From Acidobacteriota bacterium (GTDB lineage Bacteria > Acidobacteriota > Terriglobia > Bryobacterales > Bryobacteraceae), in assembly GCA_026394055.1 (NCBI GenBank), contig JAPKYZ010000092.1, positions 62,001 to 126,000 of the forward strand: 64,000 nt of DNA, given 5' to 3'. The stretch's first letter is position 1. Each line of letters begins with the position of its first letter. Under the pieces are notes generated by a model. The model searched no databases and was not told the origin of the DNA. It saw only the letters and a list, made by a program, of their open reading frames with translations. A program made the position numbers and the translations under genes. Of this stretch, positions 28,622-37,860 are shown piece by piece.

Positions 28622-30421
28622 TTGACGAACCTCGGCACGCGGCGCGAACTCCAGATCCTGGCAGCGTTCGTGATCTTCACCCACCTGCCTTTTCTCGCCC
28701 ATCCCATCCAGGGCGATGATCTCTATTACCTCTACGGGGCGCAACACGCGCAGGTGGAGCCGCTGCACCCGCACCACGCGCACTACGTCTTCCAGGGCCG
28801 TGAGGTCTCCATGCAAGGCCACCCGCACCCGCCGTTGAATGCGTGGCTACTCGGTGGCTTGCTGGCCGTGCGGGGCGACATTGATGAGTCGGTCTTCCAC
28901 CTGGCCTACCTCGCGCTATCGGTGGGTTGCGCGATGGCGATGTATGCGCTGGCGCGCAAGTTTGTCCCGGACCAGCCACTGCTGGCGAGCCTGCTGTTTC
29001 TGGCCACGCCCGCATTTTGGGTGAGCGGCAACTCGCTTGAAAGTGACTTGCCTTTTCTCGCCTGCTGGATGGCCGGGATCGCGCTGTGGGTGCACGGACG
29101 CTTCTGGCTGGCCGCGATTCCGCTGCTGCTTTCGGGAGTCGCCGCGTATCAGGCAGTGGCGCTGATCCCTATCCTGTGGCTCTACCGGCGGCACGCGCTG
29201 GCCGTGACCCCGGCGGTGGGCTTGCTCGCCTATCAAGTCTTTGAGCGCGTCACCTCCGGCGTGTGGCCCGTGCTGGCCACAGCCAACTATTTCAGCGAGT
29301 ACGGTCTGCAGCGCCCACTGGCGAAGCTGCTCAACGCCGCCGCCATGACCGCACATCTCGCGTGGACCGCCGGACCGATGGCGCTCTTTGAGCCGCATTG
29401 GGCGCTCGCGTCGGCGCTACCCGCGGCCTGGCTCGATTGGAACCCGCTGTTCTGGCTGTCGTTCGGCGTGGGCGTGGTGGTGTTGATCAAAGTGGATGGC
29501 TTCCTCGGCTGGTGGATCCGCTTGTTCTTTGCCGCCGCCTTGGTTTTGTTCTTTGCCGGCTCCGCGCGCTATCTGCTGCCACTCGCGCCCGCTGTCTGCT
29601 TGTGGGCGGCAAAGCGGATGAATGAGGAGCGGCTGACCTACGCCATCGGCGCGCAGATGGCGCTGGCGGGCGTGCTGACCTTGGCCAACTATCAACACTG
29701 GCAAGCCTACAAGGACTTTGTCGACACCAACGTCGCCCCCCTCACTGCACAGGGCAAGCGCGTCTGGGTGGCCGGTGAATGGGGCCTGCGCTACTACGCG
29801 GAACAGTACGGCGCTCTGCCGCTGAAGCAAGGCCAGATCTTACAAGCCGGGGAGCAGGTGTTGATCAGCCGCTATGGCCACGCGCCCTCCGGTGGCGCCT
29901 TGCAGCCCGTGGTGACGGAAGAGATCCGGCCATCGCTCCCGCTGCGCTTGATCGGCGGCAAAGCCGGCTGGTCCACCGTCGCCTTTGGGGTGCGGCCGTT
30001 TGATGTCTCCCTGGAGCCTGTGGACCGCCTGGTGCTCGCCGCCGTCGTCGACCGCCCGCCAACGTTGAGCCAGCTGCCCATGAATCATCCTGAAGCCGAA
30101 CGCCATCTGATGAGCGGCTTCTATCCGCTCGAAGAGAATCGCTACCGTTGGATGGGGCCGATGGCGCGCGTGGTACTGGTCTCCAAACCCGGGCCGATTT
30201 CGGTGACCGTGTTTGCGACGGAAGCGCGCGAGCTCACCATCTCCGCCGATGGCCGCGAGCTGGCGCATTTTGTGCTGAAGCAGGGCCTCCAGACGCTCAG
30301 CACGCCCACCTGGACCCCCACCGGTCCCAGCACGGTGATCACGTTGGCCCTGGACCGGGCGGTGCAGGCTCCCGGTGATACGCGCGAGTTGGGTGTGATC
30401 GTGCAGAGTCTCGGCTTCTAA
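28622..30421 (+). CDS. GT39/ArnT-like polytopic membrane protein
   Basis: This 599-aa protein starts at TTG. The N-terminal ~370 residues hold about ten hydrophobic segments typical of GT-C glycosyltransferases. An early acidic loop QGDDLYYLYGAQH resembles the catalytic Asp-containing first periplasmic loop of the dolichyl/undecaprenyl-phosphate mannose or arabinose transferases (GT39/PMT-like). The C-terminal ~230 residues form a soluble, probably periplasmic domain. Likely role: transfer of a sugar from a lipid carrier to a lipid or protein acceptor outside the membrane; substrate unknown. The start is uncertain because no ribosome site is present. It is followed 39 nt later by a DUF4241 gene on the same strand. 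Confidence 0.75.
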   Translation: MTNLGTRRELQILAAFVIFTHLPFLAHPIQGDDLYYLYGAQHAQVEPLHPHHAHYVFQGREVSMQGHPHPPLNAWLLGGLLAVRGDIDESVFHLAYLALSVGCAMAMYALARKFVPDQPLLASLLFLATPAFWVSGNSLESDLPFLACWMAGIALWVHGRFWLAAIPLLLSGVAAYQAVALIPILWLYRRHALAVTPAVGLLAYQVFERVTSGVWPVLATANYFSEYGLQRPLAKLLNAAAMTAHLAWTAGPMALFEPHWALASALPAAWLDWNPLFWLSFGVGVVVLIKVDGFLGWWIRLFFAAALVLFFAGSARYLLPLAPAVCLWAAKRMNEERLTYAIGAQMALAGVLTLANYQHWQAYKDFVDTNVAPLTAQGKRVWVAGEWGLRYYAEQYGALPLKQGQILQAGEQVLISRYGHAPSGGALQPVVTEEIRPSLPLRLIGGKAGWSTVAFGVRPFDVSLEPVDRLVLAAVVDRPPTLSQLPMNHPEAERHLMSGFYPLEENRYRWMGPMARVVLVSKPGPISVTVFATEARELTISADGRELAHFVLKQGLQTLSTPTWTPTGPSTVITLALDRAVQAPGDTRELGVIVQSLGF

Positions 30422-30460
30422 GCAGTAGGAAACGGCGGCCGATCCCGTTAGACTAGACAG

Positions 30461-31072
30461 GTGAATTATCACCAGCTGATCATGCGAGCCTTCACCGAAG
30501 GCGCGACTTCGGATGACGAAGCGTTTGCCGGAATGGAGCGCGAGTTTGTGTTCACCCTCCGCCCGGCCGGGACGTTGCGCGTTCCCTCCGGCCGCATCAT
30601 GGTGGGCGATCCGCTGGGTGGCCCGCAAGACGCCCTGGCCGTACCGGTGGAGCCGGGCACCTACGAAGTAGTGCTCAGCATCCTGCGCTTTACCGACACC
30701 GGCGAAGAGCGCGTTGCCTTTGCGCGCGTCGGCGCCCCCTTCACCGATGACAGCGAGCTGTTCCGCTATGCCGAGCAGGACGAAGATTCGGCTATCGAAG
30801 TGGACTCTGGCGCCGCGGGCTTCTTCGATGAATCCGTCATCCGCCTTCTCGACGGCGAAGACGAGCCCACGCCCTTGCAGACCCGTCTGCTCGAAGCCAC
30901 CGACACCGAGAGCGAGGCCACCTGGTTCGCAGCCGACCTGCCTGCTGATAGCCACACCAACTTGATCGCGTTCAGCGCGGGCTTTGGCGACGGCGACTAT
31001 CCCGTTTCCGTGGTGCCGGATGAGGCGGGCGAAACCGCCAAAACCATCCTGCTCGACTTCGTCACGGAGTAG
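30461..31072 (+). CDS. DUF4241 family protein
   Basis: This 203-aa soluble protein has a GTG start. It matches the DUF4241 pattern: PSGRIMVGDPL near residue 46, then PVEPGTYEVVLSILRF with ERVAFARV, a central FGYG-equivalent segment DSGAAGFFDESV, and the C-terminal GDGDYPVSVVPDEAGETAKTILLDF. The family is of unknown function and often occurs near secretion or toxin-immunity loci; nothing here suggests such a role. TAGACT at 30449-30454 sits 6 nt before the GTG with no Shine-Dalgarno sequence, again suggesting a leaderless message. Confidence 0.8.
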   Translation: MNYHQLIMRAFTEGATSDDEAFAGMEREFVFTLRPAGTLRVPSGRIMVGDPLGGPQDALAVPVEPGTYEVVLSILRFTDTGEERVAFARVGAPFTDDSELFRYAEQDEDSAIEVDSGAAGFFDESVIRLLDGEDEPTPLQTRLLEATDTESEATWFAADLPADSHTNLIAFSAGFGDGDYPVSVVPDEAGETAKTILLDFVTE

Positions 31073-31117
31073 ATCCTTAACGCATTCAGCCGCACGCGAA
31101 TATACTGGCCTTTGCCA

Positions 31118-33232
31118 ATGCCAGCCTTCTTGAAGCCACTCACCGTCTTTCTGGCCGCCGCCGCATTGCAGGCCCAAACTGATTGGCCCATGTTCGGCCA
31201 CGACCCCGGCGCCCGCCGCTTCTCACCGCTCAAACAGATCAACACGGCCAACGTTGAGCGGCTCCAGCGCGCCTGGACGTTCCACACCGGACAGCCGGGC
31301 TCGGAAGGCATTCCCGTCGTGGTCGGCGGCGTGATGTACGTCACCGCAGCCAACGGCATCTTTGCGGTAAAGCCCGAAACGGGCGAGAAGCTGTGGCACT
31401 ATCCCGCCACCCAAGTCGCGCTGCGAGGGCTCGCGTTCTGGCCGGGCGATGCTCAGACACATGGTCGTGTCTATGCGGGCGTCAAGGGCGGAGTGGTCGC
31501 ACTGAACGTCACCACCGGTCAGCCCGCGCCCAGCTTCGGCAACGAAGGCCTGCTCGATTTTCGCGAAGGCGTAATGGGCGACTTGACCGAAGCGCGCCTG
31601 TCGCTCCAATCGCCGCCCACCGTCTACAAGGACCTGCTGATTACCGGCAGCGCCAATGGCGAAGGCCAGCCCAGCAAAGGCGCCTATGGCGACATCCGCG
31701 CCTGGGACGCCAAGACCGGCAAGCTCCGCTGGACCTTTCACACCGTCCCGCGCCCGGGCGAGCCCGGCTACGAGACATGGCCCAAAGACGCGTGGAAGAA
31801 TCGCGCAGGCACCAACGCCTGGGGCTTCCTGTCGCTCGACCAGGACCGCGGGTTGCTCTACGTGCCGCTCGGCTCCCCCACCAGTGACTTCTATGGCGCG
31901 GACCGCCATGGCGACGGGCTCTACGGCAACTGCCTGGTGGCGCTCGATGTGGCCACCGGCAAGCTGAAGTGGTATCAGCAACTGGTCCACCATGACCTGT
32001 GGGATTTCGACCCCGCCGCCGCGCCGGTGCTGTTTGAAGCGGTGCGCAACGGCAAGACCGTGCCGGCCGTCGCGCAGATCACCAAGATGGGCATCCTGTT
32101 CGCCTTCAATCGCGTCACCGGCGAGCCGCTCTACGGCATGGAGGAGCGCCCTGTACCGCAAAGCATCGTGCCGGGCGAGAAGACCGCTGCTACGCAGCCC
32201 TTTCCGCTGAAGCCTCCACCGCTCTCGCGAGTTACTTTCTCGAAAGAGGAGATGTACAACCTCACGCCCGAGCATGCCGCCTTCTGCAAGGACCTATTTG
32301 AGCGCAACAAGATGACGATCGGTCCGCTCTATGCTCCGATGCCGCTCGAAGGCAACGTGCTCATGTTCCCCAGCACGCTGGGCGGCGGCGGGTGGGGCGG
32401 GGTATCGGTGGATCCGGAGCTGGGTTACTTGTTCACCAATGTGAATAATCTGGGCCAGTGGGGCCACATGGAGAAAAAGACCGACCCCAAGACCGGTGAG
32501 ACCACCTACATTCGCACCTCCGAATACGGCCCCTACGCCCGCTTCTGGAACCGCGAGACACGGATCCCGTGCACCAATCCACCCTTTGGTGAACTGGTAG
32601 CAGTCGACACTCGCACGGGTGACATCGCGTGGCGCACGCCACTGGGCACGATTCCGGCGCTCGAAGAGAAGGGAATCAAGAACACCGGCGCACCCAGCCT
32701 GGGCGGCAGCATCGCCACTGCCGGTGGCTTGGTCTTCATCGCCGCCACCAACGACAGCCGCTTCCGGGCGTTCGAATCAAAGACCGGGCGCCTGCTCTGG
32801 GAGCAGCCCATCGACGCCAATGGGCACACCATCCCCATCACCTATCACGGCAAGGACGGCAAACAGTACGTCGCCATCATGGCCGGCGGCGGAGGTGGCT
32901 ACTTTGGCGGCACCCCGTCCGATGCGGTGGTGGCGTTTGCCCTGGGCGAAGGCAACGCTCCTGCGCTGCCGGCGGTTACCAAGAGCAAGATCCCTGAGCC
33001 CCTCCCCCACGCCGCCGCGACCGTTGCCGCACTGCCCGAGGGCGCTCCTAAGACCACGCTCCGCCGAGCCTGCGGGTCCACCTGCCATGCGCTCGAAGTG
33101 GTCGTCGGCACGCGGCGTGACCGGGCGTCCTGGGCGGCAATGATCGACACCATGGTCTCGCGCGGCGCGGCCGTAAAAGCGGATGAGCGGCAGTTGATCT
33201 TGGACTACCTATTGAAGCACCTGGGCCAGTAG
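31118..33232 (+). CDS. PQQ-dependent dehydrogenase with C-terminal CX3CH segment
   Basis: This 704-aa exported quinoprotein starts at ATG 31118 with a signal peptide (MPAFLKPLTVFLAAAALQA). A TTG at 31112 directly after TATACT (31101-31106) could be the real, leaderless start. Residues ~22-620 are a PQQ beta-propeller of the glucose/alcohol dehydrogenase type: WPMFGHDPGARRFSPL, WTFHTG, repeated W motifs such as GDIAWRTPLG, and GGSIATAGGLVFIAATND. The last ~70 residues resemble the small cytochrome-like tail of acidobacterial quinoproteins, but the motif is CGSTCH (33071-33088), three residues between the cysteines instead of two. It would oxidise a sugar or alcohol in the periplasm and pass electrons to the respiratory chain; the substrate is not known. 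Confidence 0.88.
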   Translation: MPAFLKPLTVFLAAAALQAQTDWPMFGHDPGARRFSPLKQINTANVERLQRAWTFHTGQPGSEGIPVVVGGVMYVTAANGIFAVKPETGEKLWHYPATQVALRGLAFWPGDAQTHGRVYAGVKGGVVALNVTTGQPAPSFGNEGLLDFREGVMGDLTEARLSLQSPPTVYKDLLITGSANGEGQPSKGAYGDIRAWDAKTGKLRWTFHTVPRPGEPGYETWPKDAWKNRAGTNAWGFLSLDQDRGLLYVPLGSPTSDFYGADRHGDGLYGNCLVALDVATGKLKWYQQLVHHDLWDFDPAAAPVLFEAVRNGKTVPAVAQITKMGILFAFNRVTGEPLYGMEERPVPQSIVPGEKTAATQPFPLKPPPLSRVTFSKEEMYNLTPEHAAFCKDLFERNKMTIGPLYAPMPLEGNVLMFPSTLGGGGWGGVSVDPELGYLFTNVNNLGQWGHMEKKTDPKTGETTYIRTSEYGPYARFWNRETRIPCTNPPFGELVAVDTRTGDIAWRTPLGTIPALEEKGIKNTGAPSLGGSIATAGGLVFIAATNDSRFRAFESKTGRLLWEQPIDANGHTIPITYHGKDGKQYVAIMAGGGGGYFGGTPSDAVVAFALGEGNAPALPAVTKSKIPEPLPHAAATVAALPEGAPKTTLRRACGSTCHALEVVVGTRRDRASWAAMIDTMVSRGAAVKADERQLILDYLLKHLGQ

Positions 33233-33234
33233 CG

Positions 33235-34344
33235 CTAGCCCCTCGCTTGCTGAATCCGCTTCAGCATCTCAGCTGGAGCGACGCGATTCCAGGTCTCATT
33301 CACCTGCACGGTGAACTGCCCATTCCGCGGCGCGCTGAACTCCACCCCGGCTTGCATGGCCCGCTGCCGGAACCCCGCCGCATCGGCTTCGGGCATCCGC
33401 AGGAAGAAGATGTTGGTGCCATTGGGCACTCGCCGGATCTCGAAGCGTTTGTCGGCTTGTAGACCGGCGATTACTTGCTCCGACGCCGCGACTGCTTTGG
33501 CGTAGCGGGCGGGGAAGCCCTCGAAGTGGTGCAGGGCGATGGCGGCGAAGGGCCACGCTTGGTGCTGGCCGCCGCCGAACATGCGGCGTGTGTGGAACAG
33601 GTTGTCGAGCAGCGCTTTCGGCCCAGCCAGCACCGCACCGCTGGCCGCGTTGAAATACTTGTACATCGAGACGTAGACGGTGTCGAACAGCGCCGCGTAC
33701 TCTTTGACCGCGATGCCGCTGTAGGCCGCCGCCAGATAGAGCCGCGCGCCATCCAGATGCCGGCCAATCTTCTCGGAGGCCGCCCACTGGCTGATTTTCC
33801 GCATCTCGGCCAGGTCAAACGCCTCACCCGTCCTGCGCCGCACCGGCGTTTCGATCTGCAGCGCGCCGATCGGCACGGCCACCCGTCCGGAGGCCCCGCG
33901 CTCCGCCATCCGCTGCGCCTCTTCGAGCGTAAACGTCGCGCTGCCGGGCGCGAGACCAATCATGTTCAGCCCGCTCAACGTGACGCAGCAATCGCCGCAG
34001 TCGTTGTGCAGATGGCATTCTTGCTGGACCAGCACTCGCCGCCGGTCACCGGCCGACAGCCGCATCGCGAGATGATTGGCGAGCGTCCCCGTGGGCAGCC
34101 AAACCGCCCGTTCCTTGCCCAAGTCCGCGGCTACTTTGGCTTCGAGCTTGGCGATCACGCCGCCGTTCGAATAATCGTCCGTTTCCACGCCCCCCGACAG
34201 CCGTTCGAGCAGTTGCGAATAGGCTACGGGCGACAGCGGGACGCCATCTCCAAAGGCCAATACGCGCTGGTCGTCGGGAGCTGTGGTGGCCGCCGCAGCC
34301 AGACTGGCCAAGGCGGGTGTCGTGAGAAAGCTGCGGCGCTGCAT
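33235..34344 (-). CDS. Threonine aldolase-like PLP enzyme with Tat-like leader
   Basis: This 369-aa protein belongs to the beta-eliminating lyase/low-specificity threonine aldolase family of fold-type I PLP enzymes. Family features are the segments VWLPTGTLANHLAMRL, HLDGARLYLAAA (Asp/Arg of the cofactor site) and VYVSMYKYFNAASGAVLAG, where the lysine should bind PLP. Unusually, the N-terminus MQRRSFLTTPALASLAAAAT looks like a twin-arginine leader, suggesting a periplasmic enzyme or a vestigial leader. It would cleave beta-hydroxy amino acids to glycine and an aldehyde; a supply line to the gcv operon is possible but speculative. Its stop lies 2 bp from that of the convergent PQQ gene. Confidence 0.82.
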   Translation of the reverse strand: MQRRSFLTTPALASLAAAATTAPDDQRVLAFGDGVPLSPVAYSQLLERLSGGVETDDYSNGGVIAKLEAKVAADLGKERAVWLPTGTLANHLAMRLSAGDRRRVLVQQECHLHNDCGDCCVTLSGLNMIGLAPGSATFTLEEAQRMAERGASGRVAVPIGALQIETPVRRRTGEAFDLAEMRKISQWAASEKIGRHLDGARLYLAAAYSGIAVKEYAALFDTVYVSMYKYFNAASGAVLAGPKALLDNLFHTRRMFGGGQHQAWPFAAIALHHFEGFPARYAKAVAASEQVIAGLQADKRFEIRRVPNGTNIFFLRMPEADAAGFRQRAMQAGVEFSAPRNGQFTVQVNETWNRVAPAEMLKRIQQARG

Positions 34345-34394
34345 GATAGGGACGATCCTACCAAGCTTTGCCGCAGCTTCAATGGAGGGTGAGG

Positions 34395-37241
34395 TTAAAA
34401 CACCAGCTTCAAGCCGAACTGCAGCAGGCGTTGGTCAAGCGCCGCGTTCCAGGCCAGGCTGGGCGGCGCGGTGATGTTGCCCACGGTGTCCACCGTCGCC
34501 GTGCTGTTCAGGCCGGTGACGTTGGTGCGGTTGAAGATGTTGGTGGTTTCAGCAAAGAACTCCGGCTTCCAACGCTCGCCGATCGGGAAGATGCGGCCGT
34601 AGCGCATGTCCAGCTGGAAGGTCGAAGGTGCGTTGATGGTGTTGCGCCCCACGTAGAGCGGACGCTGATACGCCGCGCCCGTCGAGGCATCGCCATTCAG
34701 GATGCGGTTGCTGCCGATGTTGAACACTTCGCCGCTTTGGGCGGTGACGCTCAGCGCCAGGCGATTGTTGTTGGCCAGATATTGCACGGCCCGGTTGGTG
34801 GCCGCGAGGGTCGGGCTCCACACCGCATTGGCGTTGAACGCATGGCGCCGATCGGTCAGCGAGTTGCCCCGGTCGCGGCGGCGGTTGGTGGGGTCCGACA
34901 GCAGGAACGCGCCCGAGTCGATATTGTTCTGCTCCGGCGCATCGTCGATCGCGTGGGACCACGTGTAGCTACCGAACACCTCAAAGCCGGCCGAGTAACG
35001 CTTGGTGAGCGTGACGTTCAGGCCGTTGTAGTTCGATTGGCCCACCGATTCGGCGGACAGGATGTTGGTGAAGTTCGGGTTGACGCGCGCCCCGGCAAAG
35101 ATCGGGCGGCCGTCGGCCAAGGTATTCGGACCCGGCACGATGTTGATGTTGCGCCAGATGGGCAGGCGGTTGCCGCGGGTGTACAGATACGTCGCCGAGA
35201 TCCCCAAATTGCGCGCGAGCTCACGGCTGATCGAGACGTTGGCATTGGCCGAATAGAGCGACGCGAAGCTCGGCGACACCGTGGTGATGTCCTGCGGGGG
35301 CAGGGCAAAACCGGTGGGGATGCCGCTAAAGACGCCCGGGAAGCTGGGTGCAAAGGCCGACGTCGGCGGCACGCTGATGCTGAAGAAGATCGGGGTGCCG
35401 TTGTTCAGGATGCTCTTGCGATAGGTGTCGGTCTGGAACGGATCGTAGAAGATGCCGCCGCTGGCGCGCACCACCCACTTGCCCAAACCTACAGCCGCAC
35501 CCAGGCGCGGGGCGAAGTTGTTCTTGTCGGTGCGGAAGCTCTTCGATGAATCAAAGGGCGAGTTCGCATTGGCACTCGGCGGACGGTAGATGTCGTAGCG
35601 CAGGCCGTAGGTGATGGTGACGTTCGAGCGCGGCTTCCAGGTGTCCTGCCCGTACATGCTGGTGAACAGCGAGTTGTAGTTGATCGACGGCTCACCCACC
35701 GTTTGCGCAAACGTGTTGTAGCCCTTGGGCGCCGTGCCGTTCTTCGCGGCCAGATACGCGGCCACATTCGGGAACGTGTAGGTGGCGGCGGTCGCCTGGG
35801 TCTGTACGTCGCGGATGCTGCGGATGGCAAAGCCAGCCTTCAGCGAGTGGCTCGACAGGTTGTAGCTGAAGTTATCGGTGATCTCGGGCGTACGCTCTTC
35901 GTACAGGAAGCCCACATTGGGAGAGTTGCCGAAGCTGGCGACGCCGGTCACCGTGATCGAGGGGCCGCTGCCGGTGGCCTCAAAACGATTCTGCGCCTGG
36001 CTGCGGTAGGGGATCTGGAAGCGGAGCTCGTTCACCGAACGCGGCGACAGCACGCTGACCAACTGGATCGCTCCGGCATGGGACCGGTCCACAAAGTTGT
36101 ACGTCTGCGACACCAGCACCAACCCGCCACCCGCGTTGTACGGCGAGTTGTTGCGGTGCCCGTTGTAGCGCACCGAAAGGCGATTGGCTTGGTTCAACTG
36201 CCAGTCCATCTTTGCCATGAAGAACGTCACTTCCTGACGGAACGGGATGGCGTCGGCATAGTCCGCCGGCAGCCCCAGCGCCGCCACATTGGCGGACGAG
36301 ACGGAGACGGTGGACGGCAGGTCGCGCTTCACGCGTTCGTAGGCGCCGTAGTAAAACACCTTGTCCTTGACAATGCGGCCACCCGCGCCCACGTTGAATG
36401 CGTTGACGTTCACTTCGGGCGTCGGCCGATCCGCCGCCAGCAGCGCCGGGCGCGCGCTGAACGGCGTGCGGCGGAAGATGTAACCGCCTTCGCCATGCAG
36501 TTCATTCGCTCCGGACTTGGTGATGGTGTTGAACACCGTACCCACCGTGTTGCCGAACTCCGGCGCAAAGCCATTGCTGACCTGCTGCACTTCCTGGACC
36601 CAAGTGTTTGAAACGGGCATCAGGCGGATGCCGGCCCGATCGCTCTGCACATTGTTGCTGCCATCCAGCTGATAGTTGATGCGGCCGTTAAAGCCATTGG
36701 CATTCAGTTTGCGCGGCACGCCGAACTCAGTATTGCCGCGGCCGCTGACGTTGGGCTGCTGGAGGATGAAGTTGAAGGGATTGCGGGAAAGCAGCGGGAG
36801 GTTCGTGATCGCGTTGTAGCTCAACGTGCTGCCCGTGTCGGTCCGGCTAGGGTCCACCGCGGGAGCTGCGGCGCTCACCAGGATCTCGGTCGAGACATTC
36901 TGCACCGAAAGCGTGACATCCACCGTCACCGTGCTACCGGCATTCAACGTGATGCCCGTGCGTTTGACGCCACCAAACCCGGTGGCCGTGGTGGTGACCT
37001 CATAGTCACCAAGAGGCAGAATATTAAAGCGGTAGAGGCCATTGGCCGCGGTTTCAGCGGTTTGCGTAAAGCCGGTCTGCAGGTTGGCCACCTTAACAGA
37101 GGCCCCGGCCACGGCGGCGCCCGTCGGGTCGGTCACCGTGCCTGTTATTTGTCCATTGATGGCGGAAGCTTGACCCCAGGCGACGGGGGAGGCCAAGGAA
37201 AGAGCGAGGAGTGTTACCAGCGTAAAGCGAAATTTTGTCAT
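34395..37241 (-). CDS. TonB-dependent receptor-like protein, Oar type (second copy)
   Basis: This is a 948-aa outer-membrane protein. ATG 37241 has AGAGGG upstream and gives a signal peptide (MTKFRFTLVTLLALSLASPVAWG). Residues ~28-105 are a carboxypeptidase-regulatory-like domain (GQITGTVTDPTGAAVAGASV). The plug-like region includes LSRNPFNFILQQPNVSGRG and GFAPEFGNTVGTVFNTITK. The barrel ends in LQFGLKLVF. It is about 200 residues shorter than the receptor at 24925-28359 and only distantly similar, so it is not a recent duplicate. A TATCAT...ATGATA inverted repeat lies directly upstream. Substrate unknown. Confidence 0.92.
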   Translation of the reverse strand: MTKFRFTLVTLLALSLASPVAWGQASAINGQITGTVTDPTGAAVAGASVKVANLQTGFTQTAETAANGLYRFNILPLGDYEVTTTATGFGGVKRTGITLNAGSTVTVDVTLSVQNVSTEILVSAAAPAVDPSRTDTGSTLSYNAITNLPLLSRNPFNFILQQPNVSGRGNTEFGVPRKLNANGFNGRINYQLDGSNNVQSDRAGIRLMPVSNTWVQEVQQVSNGFAPEFGNTVGTVFNTITKSGANELHGEGGYIFRRTPFSARPALLAADRPTPEVNVNAFNVGAGGRIVKDKVFYYGAYERVKRDLPSTVSVSSANVAALGLPADYADAIPFRQEVTFFMAKMDWQLNQANRLSVRYNGHRNNSPYNAGGGLVLVSQTYNFVDRSHAGAIQLVSVLSPRSVNELRFQIPYRSQAQNRFEATGSGPSITVTGVASFGNSPNVGFLYEERTPEITDNFSYNLSSHSLKAGFAIRSIRDVQTQATAATYTFPNVAAYLAAKNGTAPKGYNTFAQTVGEPSINYNSLFTSMYGQDTWKPRSNVTITYGLRYDIYRPPSANANSPFDSSKSFRTDKNNFAPRLGAAVGLGKWVVRASGGIFYDPFQTDTYRKSILNNGTPIFFSISVPPTSAFAPSFPGVFSGIPTGFALPPQDITTVSPSFASLYSANANVSISRELARNLGISATYLYTRGNRLPIWRNINIVPGPNTLADGRPIFAGARVNPNFTNILSAESVGQSNYNGLNVTLTKRYSAGFEVFGSYTWSHAIDDAPEQNNIDSGAFLLSDPTNRRRDRGNSLTDRRHAFNANAVWSPTLAATNRAVQYLANNNRLALSVTAQSGEVFNIGSNRILNGDASTGAAYQRPLYVGRNTINAPSTFQLDMRYGRIFPIGERWKPEFFAETTNIFNRTNVTGLNSTATVDTVGNITAPPSLAWNAALDQRLLQFGLKLVF

Positions 37242-37249
37242 AAACCCTC

Positions 37250-37266
37250 TATCATTATGGATGATA
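37250..37266. promoter_or_regulatory. Inverted repeat TATCAT-N5-ATGATA upstream of receptor gene
   Basis: Six-base arms at 37250-37255 and 37261-37266 flank a 5-nt spacer, 9 nt upstream of the receptor start codon. The arms are identical to those of the palindrome at 43525-43537. It is a candidate operator or a small 5'-UTR hairpin. Confidence 0.3.
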
Positions 37267-37353
37267 AAGGGATTAAAAAGTTGCGGACCGGTGACAGCCG
37301 TGATCGTGGCGGAGAGCTCGTCCACCCTCCGCCTTCATCTCTCAACCGTACCG

Positions 37354-37812
37354 CTAGTCGCTGTTGCGCAGGTACTGCCAGCCTTCAGCCTGCTTTTTCA
37401 CCAGCTCCGCCACGCCGGACGGGACCACGGTGACAAACGGCAGCAGCGCGCTCTTGTCGATCTTGCGGTTGACCAGCGAGTTGTTGCAGGCCGCCCAGAC
37501 CACGCCTTCTTTGCTCAGCCGTTCGTAGTCCGCCGCCATCACCCCAGCCTTCTCCTTGGTCAGCGTCAGGATCGCGCCGCCATGCACCACCACCTCCACC
37601 GAGACCGCCTCCGGACCCAGCGCGCGGCGCAGATTGTCGACATTGCGGATGACGCCCTGCAACCGGGCCACGTCGCCATTGGAGACTTCAAATACGGCGT
37701 GATAGGGCTTGCCATCCTTGGGCTTGTCGTCAGCAGCGACGGCGGGCAGGGAAGCCATCAGGCCCAGGGCCAGAAAGCTGGAAAAGAGGCGCGAAGTGAA
37801 TCGGGTGCTCAT
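37354..37812 (-). CDS. Exported DsrE-family protein
   Basis: This 152-aa protein has an N-terminal signal peptide (FSSFLALGLMASLPAVAADD). The mature domain has the DsrE/DsrF-like fold pattern: HAVFEVSNGD, NVDNLRRALG, VSVEVVVHGGA, a conserved Cys in VVWAACNNSL, and FVTVVPSGVAELVKKQAEGW at the end. DsrE-like proteins carry or sense sulfur as a persulfide on a cysteine; exported versions occur in many bacteria without known partners. A diheme cytochrome resembling thiosulfate dehydrogenase is encoded 48 nt upstream on the same strand, so the two may form an operon handling reduced sulfur. The Cys has a second candidate role in redox sensing. Confidence 0.85.
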   Translation of the reverse strand: MSTRFTSRLFSSFLALGLMASLPAVAADDKPKDGKPYHAVFEVSNGDVARLQGVIRNVDNLRRALGPEAVSVEVVVHGGAILTLTKEKAGVMAADYERLSKEGVVWAACNNSLVNRKIDKSALLPFVTVVPSGVAELVKKQAEGWQYLRNSD

Positions 37813-37860
37813 AGCGTTACCGTCTATTGTGCCCCTTCCCGGCCCTGGTGGGAAGCCCGC

